DNA from: JAPYTK01 sp964401935
Lineage (GTDB): Bacteria > Myxococcota_A > Polyangia > Polyangiales > Polyangiaceae
DNA length: 64,000 nt
Reading direction: 5' to 3'
NCBI GenBank assembly: GCA_964401935.1
Contig: CAYOAL010000033.1
Span: 11,029 to 75,028 of the forward strand
The position numbers and the translations under genes are program-made. Shown piece after piece: positions 16,480 through 24,625 of this stretch (its first letter is position 1; every line of letters begins with the position of its first letter). A model generated the notes under the pieces. It saw only the letters and a list, made by a program, of their open reading frames with translations. It did no database searches and was not told the origin of the DNA.

Positions 16480-17042
16480 ACCGCCTCCTCGCCTCCTTGG
16501 TCATCCTCGCCGCGAGCGCTCTGTCTGCGTGCGAGGAGATCCCCTCCGCCGGCCTCTTGCAGTGCGCCGATCTCGATGAGTTCAAGCCGGTGTCCAACGT
16601 GCTCGAGCGGCGCTGTGGCACCCTCGACTGCCACGGCGAGTACGCGCGGCCGCTCCGGATCTACGGCCAGAACGGGCTGCGCCTCGCCACGCAGGAGGAG
16701 CTCGATCCGAACATCGCCAAGGAGAACGACACGGTCGCGGGCGGCAAGGGAACCACCGACGCAGAGGTGGAGCTCAACTGGCGCTCGGTGTGCGGCCTCG
16801 AGCCGGAGCGGACGGCCCAGGTGGTGGCCGGGCTCCTCGCGCCAGAGGAGCTGATGCTCGTGCGCAAGCCGCTGCAACAGGAGGGCAACATCGAGAAGCA
16901 CAAGGGTGGGCAGCTGTTCTTCAGCGGCGGTCCGGGCCACGTGTGTGTGTCGTGTTGGCTCCGCGGCTTCCCCGAGAACGTGGTGGAGTGCCAGGATGCG
17001 CGCGCGGGCTGCGAAGCAGCGGTGGCGAGCGGCACCTTGTGA
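16476..17042 (+). CDS. Lipoprotein with a Cx4CH motif and a degenerate CxxC(W) site
   Basis: An ATGA overlap couples it to the di-CxxCH gene. Lipobox LSAC-E follows a clear signal peptide. CGTLDCH (47-53) repeats the Cx4CH pattern of the lipoprotein at 12454. Near residue 157 the sequence is HVCVSCW: the spacing of a heme site is kept, but Trp replaces the proximal His. Two more cysteines lie near the C-terminus (ECQDARAGCEAA). The Trp may reflect loss of one heme or conversion to a disulfide or metal site. It ends the redox run that began at 12454. Confidence 0.78.
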   Translation: MNRLLASLVILAASALSACEEIPSAGLLQCADLDEFKPVSNVLERRCGTLDCHGEYARPLRIYGQNGLRLATQEELDPNIAKENDTVAGGKGTTDAEVELNWRSVCGLEPERTAQVVAGLLAPEELMLVRKPLQQEGNIEKHKGGQLFFSGGPGHVCVSCWLRGFPENVVECQDARAGCEAAVASGTL

Positions 17043-17128
17043 GCGAGCTCGAGGCAGCGCGACGTCACGCTCGACGGTGGCTTCGACCCGCGCTCTGTCC
17101 GTGACCGCGCGTCGCGCTTCTGGCGACG

Positions 17129-17662
17129 CTACTCGTCGCCCTTCTCTTCGTCGGCGCCGCCCCCGCCGCCGTTGTAGATCTGCACCACCATGTCGGTGAG
17201 ATCGAGATCGCTGCGCGCGTAGGGAACCGCGGCCCGATCGACCACGATGTCGAAGCCCTTGCGCATGGCCGCCTTGCGCACCGCCGCGAAGAGCTTCTTC
17301 GTGATCGGGTTCATCATGTCGGCCTGCTTCTTCTGCAGCTGCTTGTTGTACTCGAGGTACTTGCTCTGCACGTCGACCATGCGGCGCTGCCAGTGCTCGG
17401 TGCGGCGCTGGAGCGCCATGCGCGACAGCACCCGAGCCTGGCGCCGGATGTCGTCCTCTTCCTTGGCGAGCTGCTTCTGGCTGCGGTCGAGCTCGGCCTG
17501 GCGCGACTGCGTGAAGCCTTTGAGGGAGGCGGCCGCGCTCATGCCCTCGTCGGTGCGGATGAGCGCGCCTTGGAGATCCACCACCGCGATCTTCGTCTGT
17601 GCCGAGGCGGTGAGGGCCACCAAGAACGCGGCGGCTCCGAGCAGCGCCACGTGGGCCTTCAC
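17129..17662 (-). CDS. Skp/OmpH-family periplasmic chaperone
   Basis: The GTG start overlaps the stop of the upstream aminotransferase-fold gene (GTGA). A signal peptide ends in LTASAQ, and the mature part opens with TKIAVVDLQGALIRTDEG, the typical Skp start. A long charged coiled coil follows (SRQAELDRSQKQLAKEEDDIRRQARVLSR), then FAAVRKAAMRKGFDIVVDR. The C-terminus is Gly-rich and acidic. It should hold unfolded outer-membrane proteins during transit. The linkage to a sphingolipid-type enzyme gene is unusual. Confidence 0.85.
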   Translation of the reverse strand: MKAHVALLGAAAFLVALTASAQTKIAVVDLQGALIRTDEGMSAAASLKGFTQSRQAELDRSQKQLAKEEDDIRRQARVLSRMALQRRTEHWQRRMVDVQSKYLEYNKQLQKKQADMMNPITKKLFAAVRKAAMRKGFDIVVDRAAVPYARSDLDLTDMVVQIYNGGGGGADEEKGDE

Positions 17663-19347
17663 GAGATCACCCCAAACTTCTTGCCGACCTTCTCGAACGC
17701 CTCGAGCGCGCGATCGAGGTGCTCGCGCTCGTGGGTGGCCATGTAGCTCGTGCGCAGCACCTGCTGCTTCGGCGGCACTCCGGGGGTGATGAACGGGTTC
17801 ACGTAGATGCGGTAGTCGTCGAGCAGCGACTTCCACATCATCACCGTCTTGAGATCGTCGCGGATGTAGATGGGGATGACCGCGGTCTCGGTGTTGCCGA
17901 GCTCGAAGCCGAGACGGCGCAGCTCGTTGCGCATGTAGGTGAAGTTCTCGCGCAGCTTCTCCTGCCGCCACGGCTCCTCCTGCATCACCTCGAGCGCCTT
18001 CATCGCCGCAGCGACGCAAGGGGGCGCGGCGCTCGCCGCGAACAGGAAGCTGAACGCGAAGTGCTGGATGTAGTCGAGCACCTTCCGGTCGCCGACGAGC
18101 CAGCCGCCGATGGAAGCGAGCGACTTGGAGAAGGTGCCGCCGATGAGGTCGACCTCGTCGGCGACCCCAAACATGGCCGCGGTGCCGCGCCCACCCGGCC
18201 CGATCACCCCGAGGGCGTGGGCGTCGTCGACGAGGATGCGCGCGCTGTGCTTCTTCACCACCTTCACCAGCTCGTCGACCCGCGCGATCTCGCCCTGGGC
18301 GCTGAACACGCCGTCGGTGATGACGAGCGCCCCCTCGTTGTCCTCGAGGCCCTCGAGGGCTTTGTCGAGCGACGCGGCGTCGTTGTGCTTGTAGCGGATC
18401 ATCCGGGCGCCGGTGGCCTGCGCGAGCCGCACGCCATCGTAGATGGACGCGTGGTCTTCCTTGTCGATGACGGCCACGCTCCGCTTGTTGGAGAGGAGGG
18501 CCGAGATGGCGGCGATGTTCACCTGATAGCCGGTGGTGAACACGAGCCCCGCCTCTTTGCCGTGATAGGCCGCGAGCTTCTCCTCGAGCTCGTTGTGCAG
18601 CCGCATCGAGCCGTTGACGAGGCGCGACCCCGTCATGCTCGTGCCGTACTTCTCGATGGCGTTCTTGGCGGCCTCGCGCACCCGCGGATCGGTGGTCAAC
18701 CCGAGGTAGTTGTTCGAGCCGAGCATCACCACCTCGACGCCCTCGAGCTGCGCCATCGGCCCGTTGTTGAAGTCGAGAGGTCGGAAGAACGGGTACACGC
18801 CCATCTTGCGGGCGTTGTCGGCGGCGGTGAACTTGATGCACTTGTCGAAGACGTCGCGCCCGCCCACCTTGCTGATCGCGACCCGCGCCGACATCGCCTT
18901 GGCGAGCCGCGCTTCGGCAGCCTGACGCCGCTCCTCGGCGGTGCGTTTCGGTTTCGGGCCCGACGCCACCGTCGCCGGCTCGCTGTCGGGCCCCTCGCTG
19001 CTGCCCTGCGCTGCGGCCGCGACCCCGTCGGCGGACGGCATCGTCACCGCGTGGCCATTGGTCTTGTTGCGCGCGGGACGCGTGGGCGGCGTCGCCGGCC
19101 CGTCGTCGGCGTCGGCGGTGGTCGCGCCGAGCTCCTCGTCGGTGGTGAGGGAGGGGTCGATGTTGGGCATCGCGTGCCCGTTCATCAGAACGCGCACGCC
19201 TTCTCGCCAGTAGGTGGCCGCCTCGTCGAAGCGCTCTCGGGCTTCCATCACGCCCGAAGCGAGCCGCATCACACGATCGTTGCTGATGAGTCGCACCACC
19301 GCTGACGAGCCTGCCAGCCGTTCACGCAGAGTCTTCTCGCCGCTCAA
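17659..19347 (-). CDS. Alpha-oxoamine synthase (serine palmitoyltransferase/KBL-like), PLP-dependent
   Basis: Residues about 165-562 form a fold-type I PLP enzyme of the alpha-oxoamine synthase family: FFRPLDFNNGPMAQLEG, GSNNYLGLTTDPRV, GSRLVNGS, DKEDHASIYDG, DDAHALGVIGPGGRG and the PLP Lys in GGTFSKSLAS (K408). These enzymes condense an amino acid with an acyl-CoA. The sequence style is closest to bacterial serine palmitoyltransferase-like proteins, and sphingolipids are known in myxobacteria. Residues about 1-145 are a helical plus low-complexity (Pro/Thr/Asp) extension not needed for catalysis. Substrate identity is inferred. Confidence 0.82.
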   Translation of the reverse strand: MSGEKTLRERLAGSSAVVRLISNDRVMRLASGVMEARERFDEAATYWREGVRVLMNGHAMPNIDPSLTTDEELGATTADADDGPATPPTRPARNKTNGHAVTMPSADGVAAAAQGSSEGPDSEPATVASGPKPKRTAEERRQAAEARLAKAMSARVAISKVGGRDVFDKCIKFTAADNARKMGVYPFFRPLDFNNGPMAQLEGVEVVMLGSNNYLGLTTDPRVREAAKNAIEKYGTSMTGSRLVNGSMRLHNELEEKLAAYHGKEAGLVFTTGYQVNIAAISALLSNKRSVAVIDKEDHASIYDGVRLAQATGARMIRYKHNDAASLDKALEGLEDNEGALVITDGVFSAQGEIARVDELVKVVKKHSARILVDDAHALGVIGPGGRGTAAMFGVADEVDLIGGTFSKSLASIGGWLVGDRKVLDYIQHFAFSFLFAASAAPPCVAAAMKALEVMQEEPWRQEKLRENFTYMRNELRRLGFELGNTETAVIPIYIRDDLKTVMMWKSLLDDYRIYVNPFITPGVPPKQQVLRTSYMATHEREHLDRALEAFEKVGKKFGVIS

Positions 19348-19457
19348 GGTGTTGGTCGTATGAGCGTTGGCGGGCCAAAAGTCAATCCTCGTGCGGCGTC
19401 CACTTAGTAAGAATTGCGGACCAAGGCCCGCAGAACTAGAAAAGATTTCATAGCAAC

Positions 19458-20822
19458 ATGATGCGACGCGTCTTGGTGGTGGATGACGAAGAGAACCTGA
19501 GGCTGGTGCTTCGCACGTTTTTGAAGCGTCAGGGCTACCAGGTCGAGGTGGCAGAGAACGGCGAGGTGGCGCTCTCGATGGTGGAGTCGTTCGGGCCCGA
19601 TTTCATCCTCACCGACGTGCGGATGCCGAAGCTCGGCGGCCTCGATCTCCTCGCCACGCTGAAGGCCAAGGGCCACGAGGCGACGGTGATCGTGATGAGC
19701 GCCTACGGGAACGTGGATCTCGCGATCGAGGCGATGCAGGCGGGGGCCTACGACTACGTCCAGAAGCCCTTCAAGAACGAAGAGGTGCTGCTGACGCTAC
19801 GCAAGGCCGAGGAGCGGGAGAGCCTCAAGCGGGAGAACCGCGCGCTGCGGCAGGAGATGCTCAAGGAGAACGTCTTCGAGGAGATGCTCGCCAAGAGCGA
19901 CGCGATGCGCGCGGTGTTCAAGACGGTGGCCAAGGTGGCCGACTTCAAGACCACCGCCCTCATCACCGGCGAGAGCGGCGTGGGCAAGGAGCTGGTGGCG
20001 CGCGCGCTCCACCACCGCTCCGACCGCAAAGACTTCCCCTTCGTGGCCATCAACTGCGGGGCGATCCCGGAGAACCTGCTCGAGAGCGAGCTGTTCGGGC
20101 ACAAGCGCGGCGCGTTCACCGACGCCTCGCAAGATCGCCAGGGTCTGTTCGAGCAGGCGGATCGCGGCACGCTCTTCCTCGACGAGATCGGCGAGCTCCC
20201 CCTCGCGCTCCAGGTGAAGCTCTTGCGGGTGCTGCAAGACGAGACGGTGCGGCGCATCGGCGACAACCGCGACGTGCAGGTGAACGTGCGGATCACCGCC
20301 GCCACCCACCGCGACCTCACCGCCGAGGTGAAGGCCGGTCGTTTCCGAGAGGACCTCTTCTACCGCATCAACGTGCTGCACATCCACGTGCCCCCGCTGC
20401 GCGACAGGCGCGAAGACATCCCCTTGTTGATCGAGCACTTCCTCACCCAAAACAACGCACGCCTCGGCACCAGCATCCGCGCCATCAGCCCCGACGCGCG
20501 GCGCATGTTGATGGAGTACGCGTGGCCGGGCAACGTGCGCGAGCTGGAGAACACCATCGAACGCGCGATGGTGCTCGCCGAGGGCGACACCCTCCTCGAC
20601 ACCGATCTCCCCGAGCGCGTCCACCAGGCTCGCGATCCCATCCGCCTCCAGCTCCAGAGCGGCGAGCTCTCGATCAAGAAGACCTCGCGGGTCATCGAAG
20701 AGATGCTCATTCGCCGCGCGCTCGCCAAGACCAAGGGCAACCGCACCAAGGCCGCACAGCTCCTCGAGATCAGCCACCGGGCGCTGCTCTACAAGATCAA
20801 GGACTATCAGATCGATCTTTGA
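19458..20822 (+). CDS. NtrC-type sigma-54 response regulator
   Basis: It has a receiver domain at residues 3-120 (acidic pair D9/D10, phospho-Asp D53 in LTDVRMPK), an AAA+ domain at about 145-380 with Walker A GESGVGKE (171-178) and FLDEIGELP, and a C-terminal Fis-type helix-turn-helix (KTKGNRTKAAQLLEISHRALLYKIK). The loop that contacts sigma-54 reads GAFTDA (218-223) instead of GAFTGA, a variant also known in other family members. It should activate sigma-54 promoters on phosphorylation. No histidine kinase gene is adjacent, so it is an orphan here. Confidence 0.92.
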   Translation: MMRRVLVVDDEENLRLVLRTFLKRQGYQVEVAENGEVALSMVESFGPDFILTDVRMPKLGGLDLLATLKAKGHEATVIVMSAYGNVDLAIEAMQAGAYDYVQKPFKNEEVLLTLRKAEERESLKRENRALRQEMLKENVFEEMLAKSDAMRAVFKTVAKVADFKTTALITGESGVGKELVARALHHRSDRKDFPFVAINCGAIPENLLESELFGHKRGAFTDASQDRQGLFEQADRGTLFLDEIGELPLALQVKLLRVLQDETVRRIGDNRDVQVNVRITAATHRDLTAEVKAGRFREDLFYRINVLHIHVPPLRDRREDIPLLIEHFLTQNNARLGTSIRAISPDARRMLMEYAWPGNVRELENTIERAMVLAEGDTLLDTDLPERVHQARDPIRLQLQSGELSIKKTSRVIEEMLIRRALAKTKGNRTKAAQLLEISHRALLYKIKDYQIDL

Positions 20823-20863
20823 GCTTGTCCCGCCGGCGTCGATCGGCGACTCCATCACGTCTG

Positions 20864-22090
20864 ATGTCCCTGGGGGCGGAACATACCGCCGGAGGCGAAC
20901 AGAGGGGCTCTCCAGGCTGGCCGCTCTTGCCCACGGTGCTCATCGTGGCGGGCGTTGCCGCCGCCGCGATCGGCGTCGCGCTCAACGAGAGCGGCGTGAC
21001 CGCCGGCCCGCTGCTCATCGTGGGGGGCCTCCCGCTCGCCGCCCTCGGCGGGGCGATCGCCTTGCTCCGACGGGAGCGCCGCCTCGCCGAGGGCGACCAG
21101 GCGGTGGCGGCGGTGCGAGAGACCGACGCCACGATCGCGGAGGTGGCGCGTCGACTCGGCATGCAGCTCCACGACGGGCGAGCGTCGGGTACCGTGAATC
21201 GGCGTCACGTCGAGCTCTGGCCCGAGCAAGGGGGCGCCGCGATCTGCGTGTTCACCAAGGCCACGCGCGAGCTCGACATGGGGCTCAGCGTGACCCGCGG
21301 GCGCCTCCCCGGCGACGCCCGCAAGGAGGTGCTCACGGGGGACGACGCGTTCGACGCGATCTACTGCGTGCGGGCGGACGACCCCGACCGTGGCCGGCAG
21401 ATCCTCACCGATCGACTGCGCGCCCAGCTCTTGCATGCACACGCGCAGCTCGACGACAGCGGGGTGCAGCTGCTCGCCGGAGGGGGCGACCCCGAGGCGA
21501 TCGCGCTCGCCATGAAGACCGCAGCCCAAGTGACGGCGGAGCTCGAACGCGCCAGCGGGCGCGTTCACTGCGCCGAGCCGCTCTGCGATGTGCGCGAGGC
21601 GTGGCTCACCTTCGCTCAAGAGAACAGCCTCGCGAGCGCCGACACGCCGCTGTCGATGTGGGGGCAGATCGACGGAGTGACGGTGTCGGCCACCGCGGTA
21701 CGCGACGCCTTCCAGCACTTCCATTTCGAGCTCGTCGCCAACTTCGCGGCGCCGCTCGGGCGTGGGCTCGGCCTCAAGCCGGCGAGCTCGGCCACCCAGT
21801 TCGATCGCTCGGGCGAACCGGTGGGACACCCCGCCTTCGACAAGATCTTCGTGCTCAAGGCCACCGATCCGACCGACGCGGCGCGGCTCGTGGGGCCCGA
21901 GACGCGGGAGGCGATCCTGCAGCTGCGCGACCATGGTCTGCAGCTGCGGGCGCGCGACGAGGGGCTCTGGGCCTGGGTCGGCCTCAACCGCACCGAGCCC
22001 GACTTGGTGCCCCGGGGCCTGCGACGCATGGTGCAAATCGCCAACCGCATCACCTCCAACGCCGAACGATTTCCGCCATCTGTGCGTTAG
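20864..22090 (+). CDS. Hypothetical membrane protein with two N-terminal TM segments
   Basis: Two closely spaced TM segments (LLPTVLIVAGVAAAAIGVAL and GPLLIVGGLPLAALGGAIAL) are followed by about 340 soluble residues. The soluble part seems to hold two similar halves, each with a stretch like DAFDAIYCVRADDPDRGRQIL or PAFDKIFVLKATDPTDAARLV, so an internal duplication is likely. I do not recognise the domain. It lies 41 nt after the NtrC-type gene on the same strand and may be co-transcribed. Confidence 0.72.
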   Translation: MSLGAEHTAGGEQRGSPGWPLLPTVLIVAGVAAAAIGVALNESGVTAGPLLIVGGLPLAALGGAIALLRRERRLAEGDQAVAAVRETDATIAEVARRLGMQLHDGRASGTVNRRHVELWPEQGGAAICVFTKATRELDMGLSVTRGRLPGDARKEVLTGDDAFDAIYCVRADDPDRGRQILTDRLRAQLLHAHAQLDDSGVQLLAGGGDPEAIALAMKTAAQVTAELERASGRVHCAEPLCDVREAWLTFAQENSLASADTPLSMWGQIDGVTVSATAVRDAFQHFHFELVANFAAPLGRGLGLKPASSATQFDRSGEPVGHPAFDKIFVLKATDPTDAARLVGPETREAILQLRDHGLQLRARDEGLWAWVGLNRTEPDLVPRGLRRMVQIANRITSNAERFPPSVR

Positions 22091-22518
22091 CCTGGCGGCT
22101 CCGCGTATTTTTTCTGATCGACCGCCGCGTGCACGGCCATGAGTGCTTGATCTCGGCCGGCGACCACAAACCAGGGGCAAGCGGAGCGGCCGCCGGTCGA
22201 GATCCAGACTCCTCCCCGCGGTTTCTTTTCAGCGCACCGCGGATGAACGCTCGCCGCCGTGGCGAACGCCGAGCGCGGGCCGCCGCGGCGAACGCTGACC
22301 GCCGTGGCGAACGCTGACCGCCGTGGCGAACGCCGACGGCCGGTGGATCTCGGAAGGGTAGCCCTCCTCGGAAGGGTCGCGAGGAGCGCTGCACGGGAGC
22401 CGCGCGACACGAAGCAGGTGGCGCTGCTCGCCCCCCAGACGGCGCTCGTTCGGGTTTCGATCGCCAGCTGCGTCAGCAAACGCACGTGCCGCGAGAAGCC
22501 CGTCAACAAGTCTCGAAA
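22091..22518. other. 428-nt non-coding stretch with short direct repeats
   Basis: I see no convincing gene. It starts with a weak GC hairpin followed by a T-run near 22094-22113 and then holds the short GCCGYGGCGAACGCYGA repeats described separately. Frames open across the repeats are repeat-driven and low-complexity. Confidence 0.5.
22256..22336. repeat. Four copies of a 17-bp direct repeat
   Basis: The unit GCCGYGGCGAACGCYGA occurs at 22256-22272, 22282-22298, 22301-22317 and 22320-22336. The last three are spaced exactly 19 bp apart. The spacers are 2-9 bp, far too short for a CRISPR array. Confidence 0.8.
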
Positions 22519-22932
22519 ATGACGTCGGTGCCCAACGGCACACCACTTGCGAAGGTCGTCTTCGTGCTGACGACGACAGGGGGAATCGAAGCGAAGTATG
22601 GGCGGCCAGCGATGGCGCGGCCGAGCGAGCTCGTCGTGGGGCCCGACGCTCGCTGGGTGCTCTTTGGGCAACGTCGCATCAAGCTCGAGAAGCACCTCGC
22701 GCCGCGTCGGATCTTCGCCCGCCTCTGCGAGCTCGCGCGCCACGAGCCCCACGCGACGCTCACCGTGGCACCGCTGTTCGAGGCGGGTTGGCCCGGGGAG
22801 TCGATCCGGTTCGAGTCGCGTGTGAAGCGCGTGCACACCGCCATCTGGACCCTGCGCAAGCTCGGCCTCGCCGAGGTGCTCCACACCCGCGGCGGGGGCT
22901 ACTGCGTGGAGGCGGCCGTGCGGTTTGCGTGA
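22519..22932 (+). CDS. Stand-alone winged-helix DNA-binding protein (OmpR-type C-terminal domain)
   Basis: Residues about 45-137 resemble an OmpR/PhoB-type winged helix: WVLFGQRRIKLEKHLAPRR, LTVAPLFEAGWPGE, RVKRVHTAIWTLRKLGL and a wing ending in RGGGYCVEA. The same pattern (WPGQ, RVRVAIATLRKLGL, DGYLLE) forms the C-terminus of the STAND regulator at 34453-37101. There is no receiver or other partner domain, and the first 40 residues are unremarkable. ATG 22519 was taken; GTG 22486 or ATG 22612 are also possible. It may be a small regulator or the remnant of a larger one. Confidence 0.62.
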   Translation: MTSVPNGTPLAKVVFVLTTTGGIEAKYGRPAMARPSELVVGPDARWVLFGQRRIKLEKHLAPRRIFARLCELARHEPHATLTVAPLFEAGWPGESIRFESRVKRVHTAIWTLRKLGLAEVLHTRGGGYCVEAAVRFA

Positions 22933-23030
22933 GGTGTGAGGCCTGGCGCACCGAGCGCGCGCGCGGATCGTGTGCTGCGGCGCGTCGGAGGTGAGACCTC
23001 CAGCCAGAGCTCACCTGCGCTCTGCACCCG

Positions 23031-24125
23031 TCAACCGGCGACGGCGATGAAGACGAGGGAGAGGGCGAGCGGCACGAGGATGATCCCCGCGACGAACGCC
23101 CACGCGCCCGGACGCGCGAGGTTGATGGTCTGGCCGATGCCGACGCGCTTGGGCACGAACACCGCCGGGTCGTCGGGCGCGTAGTAGGCGAGCCCGCCCC
23201 AGATCCAGCCCGACTCGCGGGTGCCGAGCACGTCGGTTCCGGCGATGCCTCGGATCTGCTCCTGCACCTCGACCAGGGATCGCATCATCATCGCGATGGG
23301 GAGGATGGTGCCAACGGCCATCACCACGATGCCAGCGACGATGGCCGTCGCGATGTGGCGCTCGTTGCCCGGCATGGTCGCGTAGGCGATGCCCATCCAC
23401 ATCACCAGCATCGAGGCGTTGATGCCCACCATGAGCGCCTCGGTGAGGCGGATGATGAGGGTTCGTCGCCGTCGCTGGAGGGCGGCGTAGGCCTCGCGGT
23501 CGTTCGGTGGGAGCGCCCAGCGCTCGCGGGCCACGGTGAGCGCGACGAGCCAACCCACCGCGATGTTGAACAGCATCATCCCAGCGAAGATCCACAGCGA
23601 GCCCGGGCTCCCGCGGCCATCCACCTCGCCGCGCGCGTTCCAATGGAGCGCCACCACCTCGGGGAGGCGGTCGAGGAGCCATGAGAAGGCAGCGCTCCCG
23701 AGCACGAGCATCGCGAGCTGCGCGAGCTGCAGCGGCGGCGACACGTAGGTGAGAATCCCCGGGGGTGCAGCGAGGGGCACCGCGTAGCGCGACGGCGTCG
23801 GCGCGCGCTTCTCGGCGCGGTTGACGCGCACCACCTCCGAAAAGAGCAGCCCGATGGGCACGATCGGGAGGCACGTGGTAGTGAGCACGAGCAAGAGCTC
23901 ACTCGTCAACGCGAAGGTCGCGGCGACGCCCAGGAGCGTGATGACGCCGTTGACGACGAGCACGCGCCGAACGCGCGCGTGATCCGCGTCGGTGAGCTCG
24001 CGCTGGAGGGGCACGAAGAAGAGGCGCCGCGGCGACCAGATACGGGCCACCAGGTGCACACAGAGGCCCACGATGGCGATCGAGACGGCCATCGTGAAGG
24101 ACACGGCGTTGATGCTGATGTTCAT
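23031..24125 (-). CDS. DUF1648/DUF5808 polytopic membrane protein
   Basis: The product has about eight TM segments. The DUF1648 signature LPEVVALHWNARGEVDG sits in a luminal loop near residues 155-175. Near 305-340, GLAYYAPDDPAVFVPKR and GIGQTINLARPGAW match the DUF5808 signature. Such proteins are commonly encoded with YtrA-type GntR regulators, as here: the regulator ends 4 nt before this ATG, with AGAGGAAGGGG as ribosome-binding site. The role is unknown; related SdpI-like proteins give immunity to envelope-active toxins, so a stress or immunity role is an inference. Confidence 0.85.
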   Translation of the reverse strand: MNISINAVSFTMAVSIAIVGLCVHLVARIWSPRRLFFVPLQRELTDADHARVRRVLVVNGVITLLGVAATFALTSELLLVLTTTCLPIVPIGLLFSEVVRVNRAEKRAPTPSRYAVPLAAPPGILTYVSPPLQLAQLAMLVLGSAAFSWLLDRLPEVVALHWNARGEVDGRGSPGSLWIFAGMMLFNIAVGWLVALTVARERWALPPNDREAYAALQRRRRTLIIRLTEALMVGINASMLVMWMGIAYATMPGNERHIATAIVAGIVVMAVGTILPIAMMMRSLVEVQEQIRGIAGTDVLGTRESGWIWGGLAYYAPDDPAVFVPKRVGIGQTINLARPGAWAFVAGIILVPLALSLVFIAVAG

Positions 24126-24129
24126 GACT

Positions 24130-24525
24130 CTACCCCTTCCTCTTGCTGCCGAAATAGGCGTCGAGGGCTCGCGCCAAGGCGCGCTCGATGTTCGTGCGCG
24201 TGGCGCCGGCGAGCACCCAGCGCGCGATCAGATCCTGGAGGGTGCGCTCGGTGTCGTCGGGTGGCGCCTGGCGGTACGGGCTGCCGTCCCGTCGCACGCG
24301 CGCACCGGCGCCGTGGCGGAGCTCGACGATCCCTTCGTCGGCGAGCATGCGGTAGGCCTTGGCCACCGTGTTCTGGTTCACCCCGAGCGCGCCACCGAGG
24401 TGGCGCACGCTGGGTAGCTCCTCCCCGTCGGCGAGCTCGCCGCGCGCGATGAGGGCGCGCAGCTCGTCCGCGATCTGTCGGTACACGGGTACCGCTCCAT
24501 CGTGATCGATGGTGATGGTGATCAT
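24130..24525 (-). CDS. GntR-family regulator, YtrA type
   Basis: The 131-residue product has an N-terminal GntR winged helix (PVYRQIADELRALIARGELADGEELPSVRHLGGALGVNQNTVAKAYRMLADEGIVE) and only a short C-terminal helical tail for dimerisation, as in the YtrA subfamily. Such proteins usually repress their own operon. A near-perfect 30-bp palindrome lies 70-100 nt upstream and the membrane-protein gene follows after 4 nt, so autorepression of a two-gene operon is the likely circuit. Confidence 0.88.
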   Translation of the reverse strand: MITITIDHDGAVPVYRQIADELRALIARGELADGEELPSVRHLGGALGVNQNTVAKAYRMLADEGIVELRHGAGARVRRDGSPYRQAPPDDTERTLQDLIARWVLAGATRTNIERALARALDAYFGSKRKG

Positions 24526-24595
24526 CGCACCGCTCCCCGCAGCCACGGTGGCGGCCGTGGGCGTCGTCGACGGCGACCGTCCCCGGCCGCCCGTC

Positions 24596-24625
24596 AGTGT
24601 CTACTGTATGCAGACAATAGACACT
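24596..24625 (-). promoter_or_regulatory. Palindromic operator of the GntR/DUF1648 operon
   Basis: Arms AGTGTCTACTGT and ACAATAGACACT match in 11 of 12 pairs around a 6-bp centre ATGCAG that itself contains TGCA. The outer 8 bp of each arm (AGTGTCTA/TAGACACT) are perfect. It sits in an AT-richer patch upstream of the regulator and may overlap the promoter. This is the expected form of a YtrA-type operator. Confidence 0.75.

Noticed and set aside
17719..19305. A 528-codon plus-strand frame opposite the PLP enzyme
   Set aside because: His/Arg/Gly-rich shadow of a clear alpha-oxoamine synthase.
22094..22113. Intrinsic terminator after the two-TM protein
   Set aside because: Only a 4-bp stem before the T-run; too weak to list.
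22256..22336. Possible CRISPR array
   Set aside because: Spacers are only 2-9 bp and repeats 17 bp; no cas genes nearby.
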